Shown here one piece after another: positions 24,308 through 31,695 of a stretch of 44,663 nucleotides of DNA. The DNA comes from CAZOIA01 sp964579675 (GTDB taxonomy: Bacteria; Planctomycetota; Phycisphaerae; UBA1845; PWPN01). Position 1 is the first letter of the stretch; every line of letters begins with the position of its first letter. The position numbers and the translations under genes are program-made. Below the pieces are notes generated by a model. That model was not told where the DNA came from. It worked only from the letters and a program-made list of their open reading frames with translations, and made no database searches. Location of the stretch: positions 1 through 44,663 of the forward strand of contig CAZOIA010000017.1 in NCBI GenBank assembly GCA_964579675.1. The letters are read 5' to 3'.

Positions 24308-24577
24308 TTAGCCGCGACCCAAAGGGGAGCGCCTTACTCCTGCGCTACAAACGCGCCAGCGCGTTTGTTCTTCCGGCAGGTTGTCTCCCTGGCACTTCCG
24401 GCTTCGCGTCGGCACTAATCCGGCGCCTGATGCACGAACCGATCGGGTCGGGAGTCCGCGGGCGAACAGCTCGGTATTGAGTCGGTCGAAGTGGCCGGGC
24501 CCAACCGCGACCCAAGCGGACAGCGCGACGACGGCAACGATGGGATCGCGCTTGCAGCGTGGTCCGGGACCTGTCAT
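24308..24577 (-). CDS. Possible small membrane-segment ORF (doubtful)
   Basis: An 89-residue frame begins ATGACAGG, overlapping the TGA stop of the toroid-protein gene in the ATGA fashion of coupled genes. It has a short hydrophobic run (IVAVVALSAWVAVG, about 13-26) and no recognisable family. Its second half runs through the REP-like repeats and the hairpin, so at least that part is unlikely to be selected as protein. It could be the remnant of a truncated gene. Confidence 0.2.
   Translation of the reverse strand: MTGPGPRCKRDPIVAVVALSAWVAVGPGHFDRLNTELFARGLPTRSVRASGAGLVPTRSRKCQGDNLPEEQTRWRVCSAGVRRSPLGRG
24347..24368. terminator. Strong hairpin, probable bidirectional terminator
   Basis: The arms ACAAACGCGC (24347-24356) and GCGCGTTTGT (24359-24368) pair perfectly over 10 bp with a 2-nt centre. 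It sits between convergent genes ending at 24264 (+) and 24574 (-). There is no long T-run, only TTTGTTCTT. Confidence 0.5.
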
Positions 24578-26307
24578 TTCAGGATCTCCACCACGATCGT
24601 GCAGCTCGGGTGCTCGTTATCGAGGGGGATGCGAATCTCGATCCGGTCCTCGGCTGGGGTGGACCGGCCGTCCTTGCGATAGGGGTTGTGGCGCCGGGCG
24701 GGCCAATGCAGCGTTGCCGACGCCGGCAGGTGCAGCCGGTATCCGGCGTGAGTCACCTTTCCGCCCACCTGATCGGCGGACCAGTCAACCGCCGCCTCAC
24801 CCAGAACGGCCTTCTGCCCGGCGGCGGTCTCCAGTTGTCCGCCCAGGTGCGGAATGAGCGTCAGGTGGGCGGCAACGGGCAGATCCGACTCCGTCGTCGC
24901 CTCGACTACGCAGGCCAGCGTTCGATCGTCCCTGGGGCAAACGCGCACGCGGCAGGCTGATGGCCCGTAGGTCAAATCCAGACCGGGGTCGGGCTCGCGA
25001 ACCAGCTTCGCGGCCGAGGGAACGTGGTACAGCTCACCCTTAGGGATGAAGTCCGGGTTGGCGTCGCCCTTCTTGTGCTGCAGCAGCGTCATGTCCCCCA
25101 CCGTGAAGTTGCTCCAGGCGGGCTGAAGCTTGGTATTGCCGCCGCCCAGTATGACGCCGGTCTGGTCATGGTAGATGCTGACCAGGTTCTGCCGGTCTTG
25201 TATCCATCGTGATTTGTGGATCGGGGCGGTGTAGGCGGACAGGCAGACGAACCACGGCCCGCTTCGAATGGTGGCGGCCCGGCCCGTGCCGTCCTCGGTC
25301 AGCACGAACATCTCGCGCGGTTCGGGCGGCGGCGTCTGGGCGACATGGCCCTCTTGGCCGTAGAGCAACAGGGACGCGATCAGGTCCGCCGGCAGCTTAT
25401 CCTTGCCGTATCGCGCCCACTGCTCGCTCAGATAGGCCCGGCCAATGGGCGTGAACGTGAACCCGACGTTGCCGGTGTCAATACCCTTGTGGTAGGGGTT
25501 CCGCTCGTCGATGGTCTCGACCCGCTCGCCGTTCGGGTAACGGAAGTGGTAGTGGAACCTCGCGCCTTTCTCGAGAGCGGGCAGGACGCGCTTATCGCCG
25601 GACATCGCATAGTACGTGCCCAGGGCATCCATGTAGACGAAGTTGTAACCGACGACCGGACCGATGTTCTCCGACCAGTAGCCGCCCTCGGCCTGCTTGC
25701 CGGCGACCTTTATCAGGAAATCAGCCGCCTGCTCGCACCATTCGGGCCGGTCCAGCACCTTGCCGGCGACGTACAGGCCCATTGCATGATGGGCGGGTAT
25801 GTTGTGCACGTGGCCGAGTTGCGTCTTGCTGATCCCGGTGTAGCCCAGCACCAGCGCCCTGGCCCAGGCCTCGCGGCGATCGGGCGGCATGTCGTCGCGG
25901 ATCAGCTCGTATGATCGCACCCATCGCGAGTAGGTCCACGGCATCCAGATCTTGCCCCACGTGCTGCCGTCCTTCTTGCGAAAGACCCATTGGCCCTTCT
26001 CGTCCGCGTCCTCGATCAGGGCGTCACCCGCCTTCACGAGGACATTGAGGAGCGTGGCGTCCTTGTAGTACCGCTTGTCGCCGCGCTTGCATGCGTAGGC
26101 GACGGCCAGCGGATACATCCGGTTCTGATCCGTGGAGATCCAGATCCCCTTGCCGAATCTACCGGTGTCGGCATCGAAGGTTCTCAGCAGGTCGGGCACC
26201 TGCCTGGCCAGCCCGCCCGCGAGAGCGTCCTTGAAGCTCAACTCCGCCCCTGCCGCCGGCCCGGCGACCAGGAGCGCCGATGCAACGATCAATCCTCGAT
26301 ACACCAT
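24574..26307 (-). CDS. Secreted alpha/alpha-toroid-like protein (polysaccharide-lyase-like, function unknown)
   Basis: 577 residues from ATG 26307, which has AAAAGGAG about 10 nt upstream. The signal peptide is clear (MVYRGLIVASALLVAGPAAG-AE). The N-terminal half (about 40-330) is rich in helical-hairpin segments with aromatic and His residues (WMPWTYSRWVRSYELI, GHVHNIPAHHAMGLYVAGK, GGYWSENIGPVVGYNFVYMDALGTYYA). The C-terminal half is mostly beta (GPWFVCLSAYTAPIHKSRW, VSIYHDQTGVILGGGNTKLQP). This helical-toroid plus beta-sandwich plan is that of heparinase II/III- and alginate-lyase-like proteins. The catalytic set was not identified, so the class is inference. It follows the nucleotidyltransferase by 28 bp and is probably the last gene of the GpsA-like operon. 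A role in degrading or modifying a glycan is plausible. Confidence 0.75.
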   Translation of the reverse strand: MVYRGLIVASALLVAGPAAGAELSFKDALAGGLARQVPDLLRTFDADTGRFGKGIWISTDQNRMYPLAVAYACKRGDKRYYKDATLLNVLVKAGDALIEDADEKGQWVFRKKDGSTWGKIWMPWTYSRWVRSYELIRDDMPPDRREAWARALVLGYTGISKTQLGHVHNIPAHHAMGLYVAGKVLDRPEWCEQAADFLIKVAGKQAEGGYWSENIGPVVGYNFVYMDALGTYYAMSGDKRVLPALEKGARFHYHFRYPNGERVETIDERNPYHKGIDTGNVGFTFTPIGRAYLSEQWARYGKDKLPADLIASLLLYGQEGHVAQTPPPEPREMFVLTEDGTGRAATIRSGPWFVCLSAYTAPIHKSRWIQDRQNLVSIYHDQTGVILGGGNTKLQPAWSNFTVGDMTLLQHKKGDANPDFIPKGELYHVPSAAKLVREPDPGLDLTYGPSACRVRVCPRDDRTLACVVEATTESDLPVAAHLTLIPHLGGQLETAAGQKAVLGEAAVDWSADQVGGKVTHAGYRLHLPASATLHWPARRHNPYRKDGRSTPAEDRIEIRIPLDNEHPSCTIVVEILK

Positions 26308-26335
26308 GGCAGTTTTCTCCTTTTGGTCCACACCT

Positions 26336-27046
26336 TCAGTCCACAAGTTGCGGAGCGATCTCGCGTCGAACGATATCGAGGTCTTCGGGGAAGTCGATTT
26401 CGCGGCAGGGCAGATCGCTGATGTCTACGGGGGTGAGTGTCCAGTCTGCGCAAAGGCGGTCAACGGCCCGCTCGAAGTAGTCGTCGATGACCCCCTCGGT
26501 CTCAACCAGCGTGGTGAGCGTATCGACGAAGGCCGGCGCGAGCTGGCGCCCGAAGCGGGCGATGCCCACGAACTCACCCAGGCACCGGGCGGGATCGAGC
26601 TTCTTGCCGATCCGCGCGATGCGACCATTGCGGACCACGACCTTGACTTCCTCCTCACCGCAGGCGGCGGTCTCGACCGCCAGCACGGACGATGCGTCGG
26701 CTGAGTGCAACCTTTCGATCAGCCGGTGGTCGAACACGACGTCGGCGTTCGCATAGAAGAACGTGTCGTTGATGTGCGCGCGGGCCAGGTACAGCGAGTA
26801 GATGGTATTGGTCTCGGCGTAGCGCTCGTTGACGATCAGGGTGAACTTCCCAGGCTGATCCGCCAGGTGGCTGCGGAGCTCATCGCGGTCATGCCCGACG
26901 ACGACGACGAACTCACTGACCCCGCCGGCGCGAAAGGCGTTGAGCTGCCGGTGGATGATGCTCGTGCCGGCAATGTCCAGCATGCACTTGGGGCCTGGCG
27001 CCCCAAGCCTTTTGCCGGCACCGGCGGCAAGAATGATCGCTTTCAT
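26336..27046 (-). CDS. LicC/RmlA-like sugar or polyol-phosphate nucleotidyltransferase
   Basis: A 236-residue cytoplasmic NTP-transferase. The N-terminal signature ILAAGAGKRLG-x-PGPKCML (residues 5-22) binds the NTP. YAETNTIYSLYLA resembles the substrate loop of choline-phosphate cytidylyltransferases such as LicC, and ANADVVFD supplies the metal-binding Asp. The C-terminal block is EIDFPEDLDIVRREI. The reaction expected is NTP (probably CTP) plus a phosphorylated head group giving NDP-X and PPi. The gene overlaps the GpsA-like stop by 4 bp (ATGA), so translation is coupled. A glycerol-phosphate-type product of GpsA being activated here is an attractive inference, but the acceptor is not proven by the sequence. 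Confidence 0.88.
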   Translation of the reverse strand: MKAIILAAGAGKRLGAPGPKCMLDIAGTSIIHRQLNAFRAGGVSEFVVVVGHDRDELRSHLADQPGKFTLIVNERYAETNTIYSLYLARAHINDTFFYANADVVFDHRLIERLHSADASSVLAVETAACGEEEVKVVVRNGRIARIGKKLDPARCLGEFVGIARFGRQLAPAFVDTLTTLVETEGVIDDYFERAVDRLCADWTLTPVDISDLPCREIDFPEDLDIVRREIAPQLVD

Positions 27047-28017
27047 CCGTTTGCCGGGTAATCCAGAAGCACCCGCTCGAACCGCTGGAACGTCGCTTCG
27101 CCGGGGTTCTCAACGATACCGGCAATGGCGGCAAAGAGGGGGACCCGCAGCCGCAGGGCGGCCATCTCCGAGACCGCGGCGGCGGTCATCGCCCCTTCGA
27201 CTACCATGCCGACCTTCGCCAGCGCCTTGTTCAACGGGACCCCACCGGCGAGCAGTTGCCCGAGCTGGAAGTTCCGGCTGTCAGGGCTGAAGCAGGTCGC
27301 CACCAGATCGCCGAGGCCCGCGAGCCCGAACACGTGCGCGGTCGAGATCCCGAGGAACCGCGCCACCTCCGAAATCTCCCGCAGGCCGAAGCTCAACATC
27401 AGCCCCATGAAGTTGCAGCCCATCCTGCGGGCCTCAATCACACCCGCCCCGATCGCGAATACGCCTTTCATGGCCGCACAGAGCTCGACATCGACCTTGT
27501 CGCGGGTCATGTCCAGGTGGAACCGATCGCTGCCCAGGGCCTTGGCGATGGTCAGGAGTACGTTGACGTCCTCGCAGCCGAGCACGGCCTTCGCCGGTCG
27601 GCCGGCGGCGATCTCATTGGCGATGGTCGGCCCCGACAGGACCGCCACCGTCGCCTCGGGCAGGATCGCGGAGATGACCTGGCTCATCGTGCGGAACGTG
27701 GCCCGCTCCAGCCCCTTTGACGCGGTGACAATCGGGGGGTAGGCAGGCCCGGGTTCCTGGCGGATGCGGTTTGCCACGGCAGCGATCTGCGACGAGGGCA
27801 CAGCAAGAACCACGATGTCCTCTACCGTCAGCCCGGACGAGAAGGCCACCTCCACCGTGACCGAGCCCCGCTGGGCGCCCGCGACCTTCTTGAGCGACGC
27901 GCGGGTCGGCTTGACCAGCTCCTCGGATTCACACCACATGCGCACCGGCTGCTCGGGGTTCACCAACCCGGCCAGCGTCGATCCCCAGTTCCCCGTGCCG
28001 ATGATGACGATGCTCAT
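27043..28017 (-). CDS. gpsA: NAD(P)-dependent glycerol-3-phosphate dehydrogenase-like protein (divergent GpsA)
   Basis: 324 residues from ATG 28017, which has AAGGGAAG upstream. A start at 28038 is less likely. The Rossmann loop is GTGNWGSTLA (residues 7-16). VTASKGLE and VAVLSGPTIANEIAAGRPA are typical GpsA blocks, as are AMKGVFAIGAGV (with the catalytic Lys) and FGLAGLGDLVATCFSPDSRNFQLG. The usual N-x-K-A substrate loop (as in GDNTKAALITRGL) reads C-N-F-M-G-L-M-L-S-F-G-L, so the substrate pocket differs from standard GpsA. It normally makes sn-glycerol-3-phosphate from DHAP in the cytoplasm. Because it is coupled to a nucleotidyltransferase, it may act on a related phosphorylated ketose or triose. 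It is the first gene of a three-gene operon behind a good promoter. Confidence 0.88.
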   Translation of the reverse strand: MSIVIIGTGNWGSTLAGLVNPEQPVRMWCESEELVKPTRASLKKVAGAQRGSVTVEVAFSSGLTVEDIVVLAVPSSQIAAVANRIRQEPGPAYPPIVTASKGLERATFRTMSQVISAILPEATVAVLSGPTIANEIAAGRPAKAVLGCEDVNVLLTIAKALGSDRFHLDMTRDKVDVELCAAMKGVFAIGAGVIEARRMGCNFMGLMLSFGLREISEVARFLGISTAHVFGLAGLGDLVATCFSPDSRNFQLGQLLAGGVPLNKALAKVGMVVEGAMTAAAVSEMAALRLRVPLFAAIAGIVENPGEATFQRFERVLLDYPANG

Positions 28018-28081
28018 GGGACTTCCCTTACCGTGCAATCTCGCAACGCACTGGCCGAACCGCGGCGCAGGTTATGCACAG

Positions 28082-28110
28082 GTTATATATGGGGGCCTCG
28101 TTGCACGCAA
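28082..28110 (-). promoter_or_regulatory. Predicted promoter for the gpsA-like operon
   Basis: On the minus strand, TTGCGT (28110-28105) is followed after exactly 17 bp by TATAAC (28087-28082). This gives a start near 28075 and a leader of about 58 nt to the ATG at 28017. It lies downstream of the SDR stop, so the operon need not share the SDR transcript. Confidence 0.55.
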
Positions 28111-28149
28111 TGAGCCGGCGATACCATCGTGCAAGCGTGTGCGAGGCGA

Positions 28150-28887
28150 CTACGGCACGATGGAGCGCCCGCCGTCGATGCGGATTACCTGCCCGGTGAT
28201 GTAGTCGCCGGCGGTGACGAGGAACCGGACGGCGGCGGCGATTTCCCCAGGGGTGCCCTGGCGGCCCAGTGGAACGCGGGCAATGAGTTGCCGCCGGAGG
28301 TCCTCGCGGCAGGAGTCCGGGAAGACCGCGATCCCCGGTGCAATCGCATTCACGGTGATTTGCGGTGCGAGCTCGCGGGCGAAACTCCGGGTCAGGCTTT
28401 CCAAAGCGGCCTTGGACGCGCAGTAGGCGTCGTGATGCCGGATCGGGCGCTCGGCGTGGATGTCGGTAAGGTTGATGATCCGCCCGGCACCGGCGCTGCG
28501 CATGAAGGGGACCGCCGACCGGGTCAGCATGGCCGGGGCGAACACATTGGTGCGGAATATCGCCTCCCAGGCCGCCAGGTCGTTGCGATCCAGGGGCGTC
28601 TCAGTGAACACGGCTGCGTTGTTGACGAGAATGTCGATACGCCCCAGCGCTTGGATGGTCTGGGCCACCATCTTCGCGGGCGTTTCCGGATCGGTCAGGT
28701 CGCCCCTGACCAGTGCGACGCGCCGGCCCAGGGCCTCGATCTGCCGGGCGAGATCGCGAGCGGCTTCGGTCGAGGTCTGGTAGTGTACGGCGAGGTCACA
28801 GCCCGCATCGGCCAGTTCCACCGCAATCGCCCGGCCAACCCGCCGGGCGGCGCCTGTGATCAGCGAGACTTTGCCGGTCAGGTCCAT
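28150..28887 (-). CDS. Short-chain dehydrogenase, pteridine-reductase (PTR1/FolM)-like
   Basis: A 245-residue classical-length SDR. The cofactor loop TGAARRVG (11-18) has the T-G-x-x-x-R-x-G form that marks pteridine reductases, in place of TGxxxGxG. NNAA occurs at 89-92. The catalytic set is Asp142 (NLTDIHA), Tyr155 and Lys159 (YCASK). An Asp in place of the usual SDR Ser is what PTR1 uses. The C-terminal VRFLVTAGDYITGQVIRIDGG is standard. It would use NADPH to reduce a dihydropterin or folate-like substrate in the cytoplasm. Generic 3-oxoacyl-ACP reductase is the main alternative but fits the Asp/Arg substitutions less well. The ribosome site AAGAGG precedes the ATG by 8-9 nt. It is monocistronic as far as can be seen. 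Confidence 0.88.
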   Translation of the reverse strand: MDLTGKVSLITGAARRVGRAIAVELADAGCDLAVHYQTSTEAARDLARQIEALGRRVALVRGDLTDPETPAKMVAQTIQALGRIDILVNNAAVFTETPLDRNDLAAWEAIFRTNVFAPAMLTRSAVPFMRSAGAGRIINLTDIHAERPIRHHDAYCASKAALESLTRSFARELAPQITVNAIAPGIAVFPDSCREDLRRQLIARVPLGRQGTPGEIAAAVRFLVTAGDYITGQVIRIDGGRSIVP

Positions 28888-29501
28888 CGAAACGACCTCT
28901 TCATCCCGGGCATGGGAAGCTCAAGGTTCCCTGCGGGCTGCTGCCCGCTTGGGCCTTGGCGGCTCGCCACTGCCGGAACTGCGGGTTTTTCCGAGCCGGC
29001 GCCTGTGATGCCGGTGGTCTGACCGAGCACACCGGGCTCGTAGAGCCCGGCTCCGAGCCGTGAACGACGCCCGCGGACTCCACGTTGGCGGAGCGCTAGT
29101 GTATGGGTCTGACGGCCCATCGGCCAGCGGGCCCGGTGCCCCGGGTGTCCCGGCAGGCAGGAAGGGTCCAGGCGGGCCGCCGGCAGGTTTTCGGGCCCCG
29201 GACGAGGGGCCTCCCGCGGCCAACGCCGGTAACTGTTTATTCTTAGATGACTTAGGTGAGTTGCCCGGCGCCAGAAACGCCCTTGGCGCCCGCCGGCCGC
29301 GGCACCTGGCCCGGCCCCGAAGAAGATCCTCTTCGATTTTATTTGCTGAACAGCCGATCTTCCCCTAAAATACCAACGTCAGGTGAGTATGCCCAACAAG
29401 GGTTGCCGCGAAGGGAAGCGAGTCGAACACAAGCCCCGGGTGGGGTGGGATCAGGCCCGGCTTCGAGAGGAATCCACCGTAGCGATGGGAGTAGCCATTC
29501 T
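28888..29501. other. 614-bp gap, no gene seen; GC-rich inverted repeats and a promoter
   Basis: Open frames here have no family resemblance. The left 350 bp is very GC-rich with many short inverted repeats (for example GGCGCC twice around 29270-29300). An A+T-rich patch at 29320-29375 contains the promoter listed separately for the CAP lipoprotein. No riboswitch consensus was recognised. Confidence 0.5.
29343..29371 (+). promoter_or_regulatory. Predicted sigma70-type promoter for the CAP-domain lipoprotein
   Basis: TTGCTG (29343-29348) and TAAAAT (29366-29371) are separated by exactly 17 bp in an A+T-rich patch within GC-rich DNA. The start would be near 29378, leaving a 5' leader of about 124 nt before GTG 29502. 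Confidence 0.5.
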
Positions 29502-30065
29502 GTGAAGGCAACATTCTCATTGACCAAGGTGATCCATCTGGCTCTTTGTGGATCGCTGCTTCTGGCGGGATGCCCAGGCACGGCCGAGATAACCGACGGT
29601 AACTCGGTGGCCGGGGTCACCGTCGAGGGGATCCAGGCTGGCGGGGATCAGTGCCATGAACCGGACAATGCCGAGGCCCTGGTGAACCGGCTCCTCGAAC
29701 TGGTCAACGACGCCCGTACGAGCCGGGGCCTGCATCCACTTACGCTCAACCCGGTGCTCAGTCAGATCGCGGACGATTACTGCTGCGAGATGATTGAAGG
29801 CGAGTTCTTCGACCACGTCAATCCGTATACGGGTGCCGGGCCGGGCCAACGAGCGATCAATGCGGGCTACGTTTTCCTGGCGATGGGCGAGAATCTTGGC
29901 GGCGGTCAGTCGTCGCCCGAGCAGGTCATGACCGAGTGGATGGACTCGACCACTGGCCACAAGGAGAACATCCTGGCCTACCAATGGCAGGAAATCGGTA
30001 TCGCCGTTCGCGCTGGTGGTGAGTACGGCGTGTACTGGGTGCAGGAGTTCGGCAACCCTCCGTGA
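29502..30065 (+). CDS. CAP/SCP (YkwD-like) domain lipoprotein
   Basis: 187 residues from GTG 29502, with GGGAG about 10 nt upstream. This start gives a textbook lipoprotein signal ending LLAGC (Cys24). A longer in-frame reading from 29256 lacks any signal. After a short linker, the CAP domain spans about 60-185: LVNRLLELVNDARTSRGLHPLTLNPVLSQIA, FFDHVNPYTG (His and cleft), AGYVFLAMGENLGGG, TGHKENILAYQWQEIGIAV and a final YWVQEFG. CAP proteins bind lipids, sterols or peptides, or act in cell-wall and spore functions. The biochemical role of bacterial members is mostly unknown. It is monocistronic, with the next gene convergent and ending at 30170. Confidence 0.92.
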   Translation: MKATFSLTKVIHLALCGSLLLAGCPGTAEITDGNSVAGVTVEGIQAGGDQCHEPDNAEALVNRLLELVNDARTSRGLHPLTLNPVLSQIADDYCCEMIEGEFFDHVNPYTGAGPGQRAINAGYVFLAMGENLGGGQSSPEQVMTEWMDSTTGHKENILAYQWQEIGIAVRAGGEYGVYWVQEFGNPP

Positions 30066-30169
30066 TCGCGCCGGTCAAACGCGCAGTTCGAGAGCACACT
30101 TCGGTGCCGGCAAGTTCGTCTTGGGGGCGGGGCGGTCAGCCGGCTTAAGATCCAGGACCCTGCGATCGG

Positions 30170-30880
30170 TCAGAATGCTCCGCGGCGGGACAGCACCGCG
30201 GGCACGGTCTTGATCAGGATTTCCAGGTCCAGAAGCAGGCTGCGGTGCTGGATGTAGTAGAGGTCCAGAAGGACCCACTCGTCGTACGGAATCTCGCATC
30301 GCCCGCTGATTTGCCAGAGGCAGGTCAGTCCGGGCTGGACGGAGAGTCGCTTGCGCTCAGCCGAGGTGCCGGCGCAGACCTCATCGAGCGGCAGGGGGCG
30401 AGGTCCGACCAGCGTCATTTCGCCTTTGAGCACGTTGAAGAGTTGAGGCAACTCGTCGATGCTGGTTTGACGCAGCAAGCGGCCGATCGGCGTGAGGCGG
30501 GGGTCGTCGCGCAGCTTGAAGCAGGGGCCCCCGGTAAGCTCGTTCCGGTAGTTCAGCACGAGGCGATCCTCCTCTGCCCCGTTGTACATTGAGCGGAACT
30601 TGTACATGACAAAGGGCCGCCCGTGGCGCCCCGCCCGGCGCTGGCGAAACAGCATCTGGCCGGGGCTCGTCAATTTGATGGCGACGGCGGTGGCGAGCAT
30701 GAGGGGCCAGGTCGCGACGATCAGCAGCGTGCCTATCACGATGTCCACCGCTCGCTTCGCGAGCAGGTACAACCGCTCACGCAAGCCCGCCGAAGAGATC
30801 TCTTCAATTATCGGGGGGGCCGTTTCGATGGCGGGCTGCGCCAAGGCCCACGCGACAGGTCCGGTGTCCGTTCGTCCCAT
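30170..30880 (-). CDS. Phosphoglycosyl transferase (bacterial sugar transferase, WcaJ/PglC-like)
   Basis: 236 residues from ATG 30880, with AGAGGGG 9 nt upstream. A longer reading from 31048 would overlap the preceding gene. It is a short monotopic-type transferase: LAKRAVDIVIGTLLIVATWPLML (re-entrant membrane helix, about 37-60), then F-RQRRAGRHGRPF, YKFRSM, KLRDDPRLTPIGRLLRQTSIDELPQLFNVLKGEM and SLVGPRP-type TLVGPRPLP. The C-terminus has GLTCLWQISGRCEIPYDEWV. It transfers a hexose-1-phosphate from a UDP-sugar to undecaprenyl phosphate at the inner membrane, starting a polysaccharide or glycan repeat. It is the third gene of the GT4-WecG operon, with a gap of 5 bp. Confidence 0.95.
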   Translation of the reverse strand: MGRTDTGPVAWALAQPAIETAPPIIEEISSAGLRERLYLLAKRAVDIVIGTLLIVATWPLMLATAVAIKLTSPGQMLFRQRRAGRHGRPFVMYKFRSMYNGAEEDRLVLNYRNELTGGPCFKLRDDPRLTPIGRLLRQTSIDELPQLFNVLKGEMTLVGPRPLPLDEVCAGTSAERKRLSVQPGLTCLWQISGRCEIPYDEWVLLDLYYIQHRSLLLDLEILIKTVPAVLSRRGAF

Positions 30881-30885
30881 TGTTC

Positions 30886-31695
30886 TTATCCCCTCTGGGT
30901 CGATCTCACGGTCGTGTCTCGGTGCCGATAAGAACTGTGGATCCATTCCCGCAATACCGCCCACAAGAACCGTGAATTCCCTACCAGATAGCGTCGCCAG
31001 CGCCGGGCCGGCTCGTGCATGAGGCGGTACATCCATTCCCCGCCGCATCGGCAGAGCCAGTCGGGCGCTCTGGGCTCGCGACCGGCGAAATAGTCAAACA
31101 GTGCCCCCACGGTCCAGCAGACGGGCACGGTCAGCTCGGTGGCATAACGGGCGACCCACGATTCCTGGCGCGGGCTTCCCATGCCGACGACGAGCATATC
31201 GGCACCGCTCGCGTTGATCCGTTGGATGACGCTATTGGATTCCCCTTCCTCAAAGTACCCCCGGTGCGTTCCCGCAATGTGGAGGGTCGGCACGCGCCTC
31301 GCCAGGACGTCGGCCGCCGTCCGGGAAACCCCGTCCGATCCGCCCAGCAAGTACAATGAGATATTCTCTCGCGCGCATCTCCGACAGAACGCCTCAAAGT
31401 AATCGGCTGCGCTGAGCCGCTCCGGAATCCGGCGGCCCAGCCAGCGCCCCGCCCAGACGACGCTCATGCCATCGGCATACAACAGATCGGCCGTCGCTAA
31501 AATCTCACGAAAAGCCGCATCATTCAGGCTCAAATCGAAGGTGTGCGCGTTCAGGTAATGCGCGCAGGTCCGAATACGCCCTTTCGCGCGCGCAATCAGC
31601 GCGTCGATGAGTTGCCCCTGCCGGATCGGACGAATCGGGAACCCGCAAATGGTCACCGGTGGGGGCAGATCATCATGCGTTTGCAACTGACTCAC
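30886..31695 (-). CDS. WecG/TagA/CpsF-family glycosyltransferase (GT26)
   Basis: 269 residues from GTG 31695, with GGAGG 7 nt upstream. The start lies inside the end of the GT4 gene (23-bp overlap), so the two are translationally coupled. GT26 blocks are clear: FPIRPIRQGQLIDALIARA, YLNAHTFDLSLNDAAFREIL, ADLLYADGMSVVWAGRWLG, RLSAADYFEAFC, ISLYLLGGSDGVS, MLVVGMGSPRQESWV and VGALFDYFAGREPRAPDWL. The family adds the second sugar (for example ManNAc) to an undecaprenyl-linked first sugar. Together with the phosphoglycosyl transferase directly downstream it forms an initiation module for lipid-linked glycan. The C-terminal tail is basic. Confidence 0.95.
   Translation of the reverse strand: MSQLQTHDDLPPPVTICGFPIRPIRQGQLIDALIARAKGRIRTCAHYLNAHTFDLSLNDAAFREILATADLLYADGMSVVWAGRWLGRRIPERLSAADYFEAFCRRCARENISLYLLGGSDGVSRTAADVLARRVPTLHIAGTHRGYFEEGESNSVIQRINASGADMLVVGMGSPRQESWVARYATELTVPVCWTVGALFDYFAGREPRAPDWLCRCGGEWMYRLMHEPARRWRRYLVGNSRFLWAVLREWIHSSYRHRDTTVRSTQRG

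Larger units (their letters stand above)
24265..24573. other. Repeat-rich gap between convergent genes
   Basis: This stretch lies between the UroD-family gene and the leftward toroid-protein gene. It holds a one-mismatch copy of the dispersed 18-mer (24285-24302, CGCGAAGCCGCAACCGGC), a relative of the 13680 REP element (24310-24331) and a strong hairpin (24347-24368). A short open frame on the minus strand (24308-24577) overlaps it. It is listed separately with low confidence. Confidence 0.6.

Noticed and set aside
28920..29060. Possible cobalamin or other riboswitch (GCCACTG and GC-rich stems)
   Set aside because: The other conserved boxes of the B12 riboswitch are absent, and the adjacent genes are not B12-regulated types. 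The match is a seven-base coincidence.
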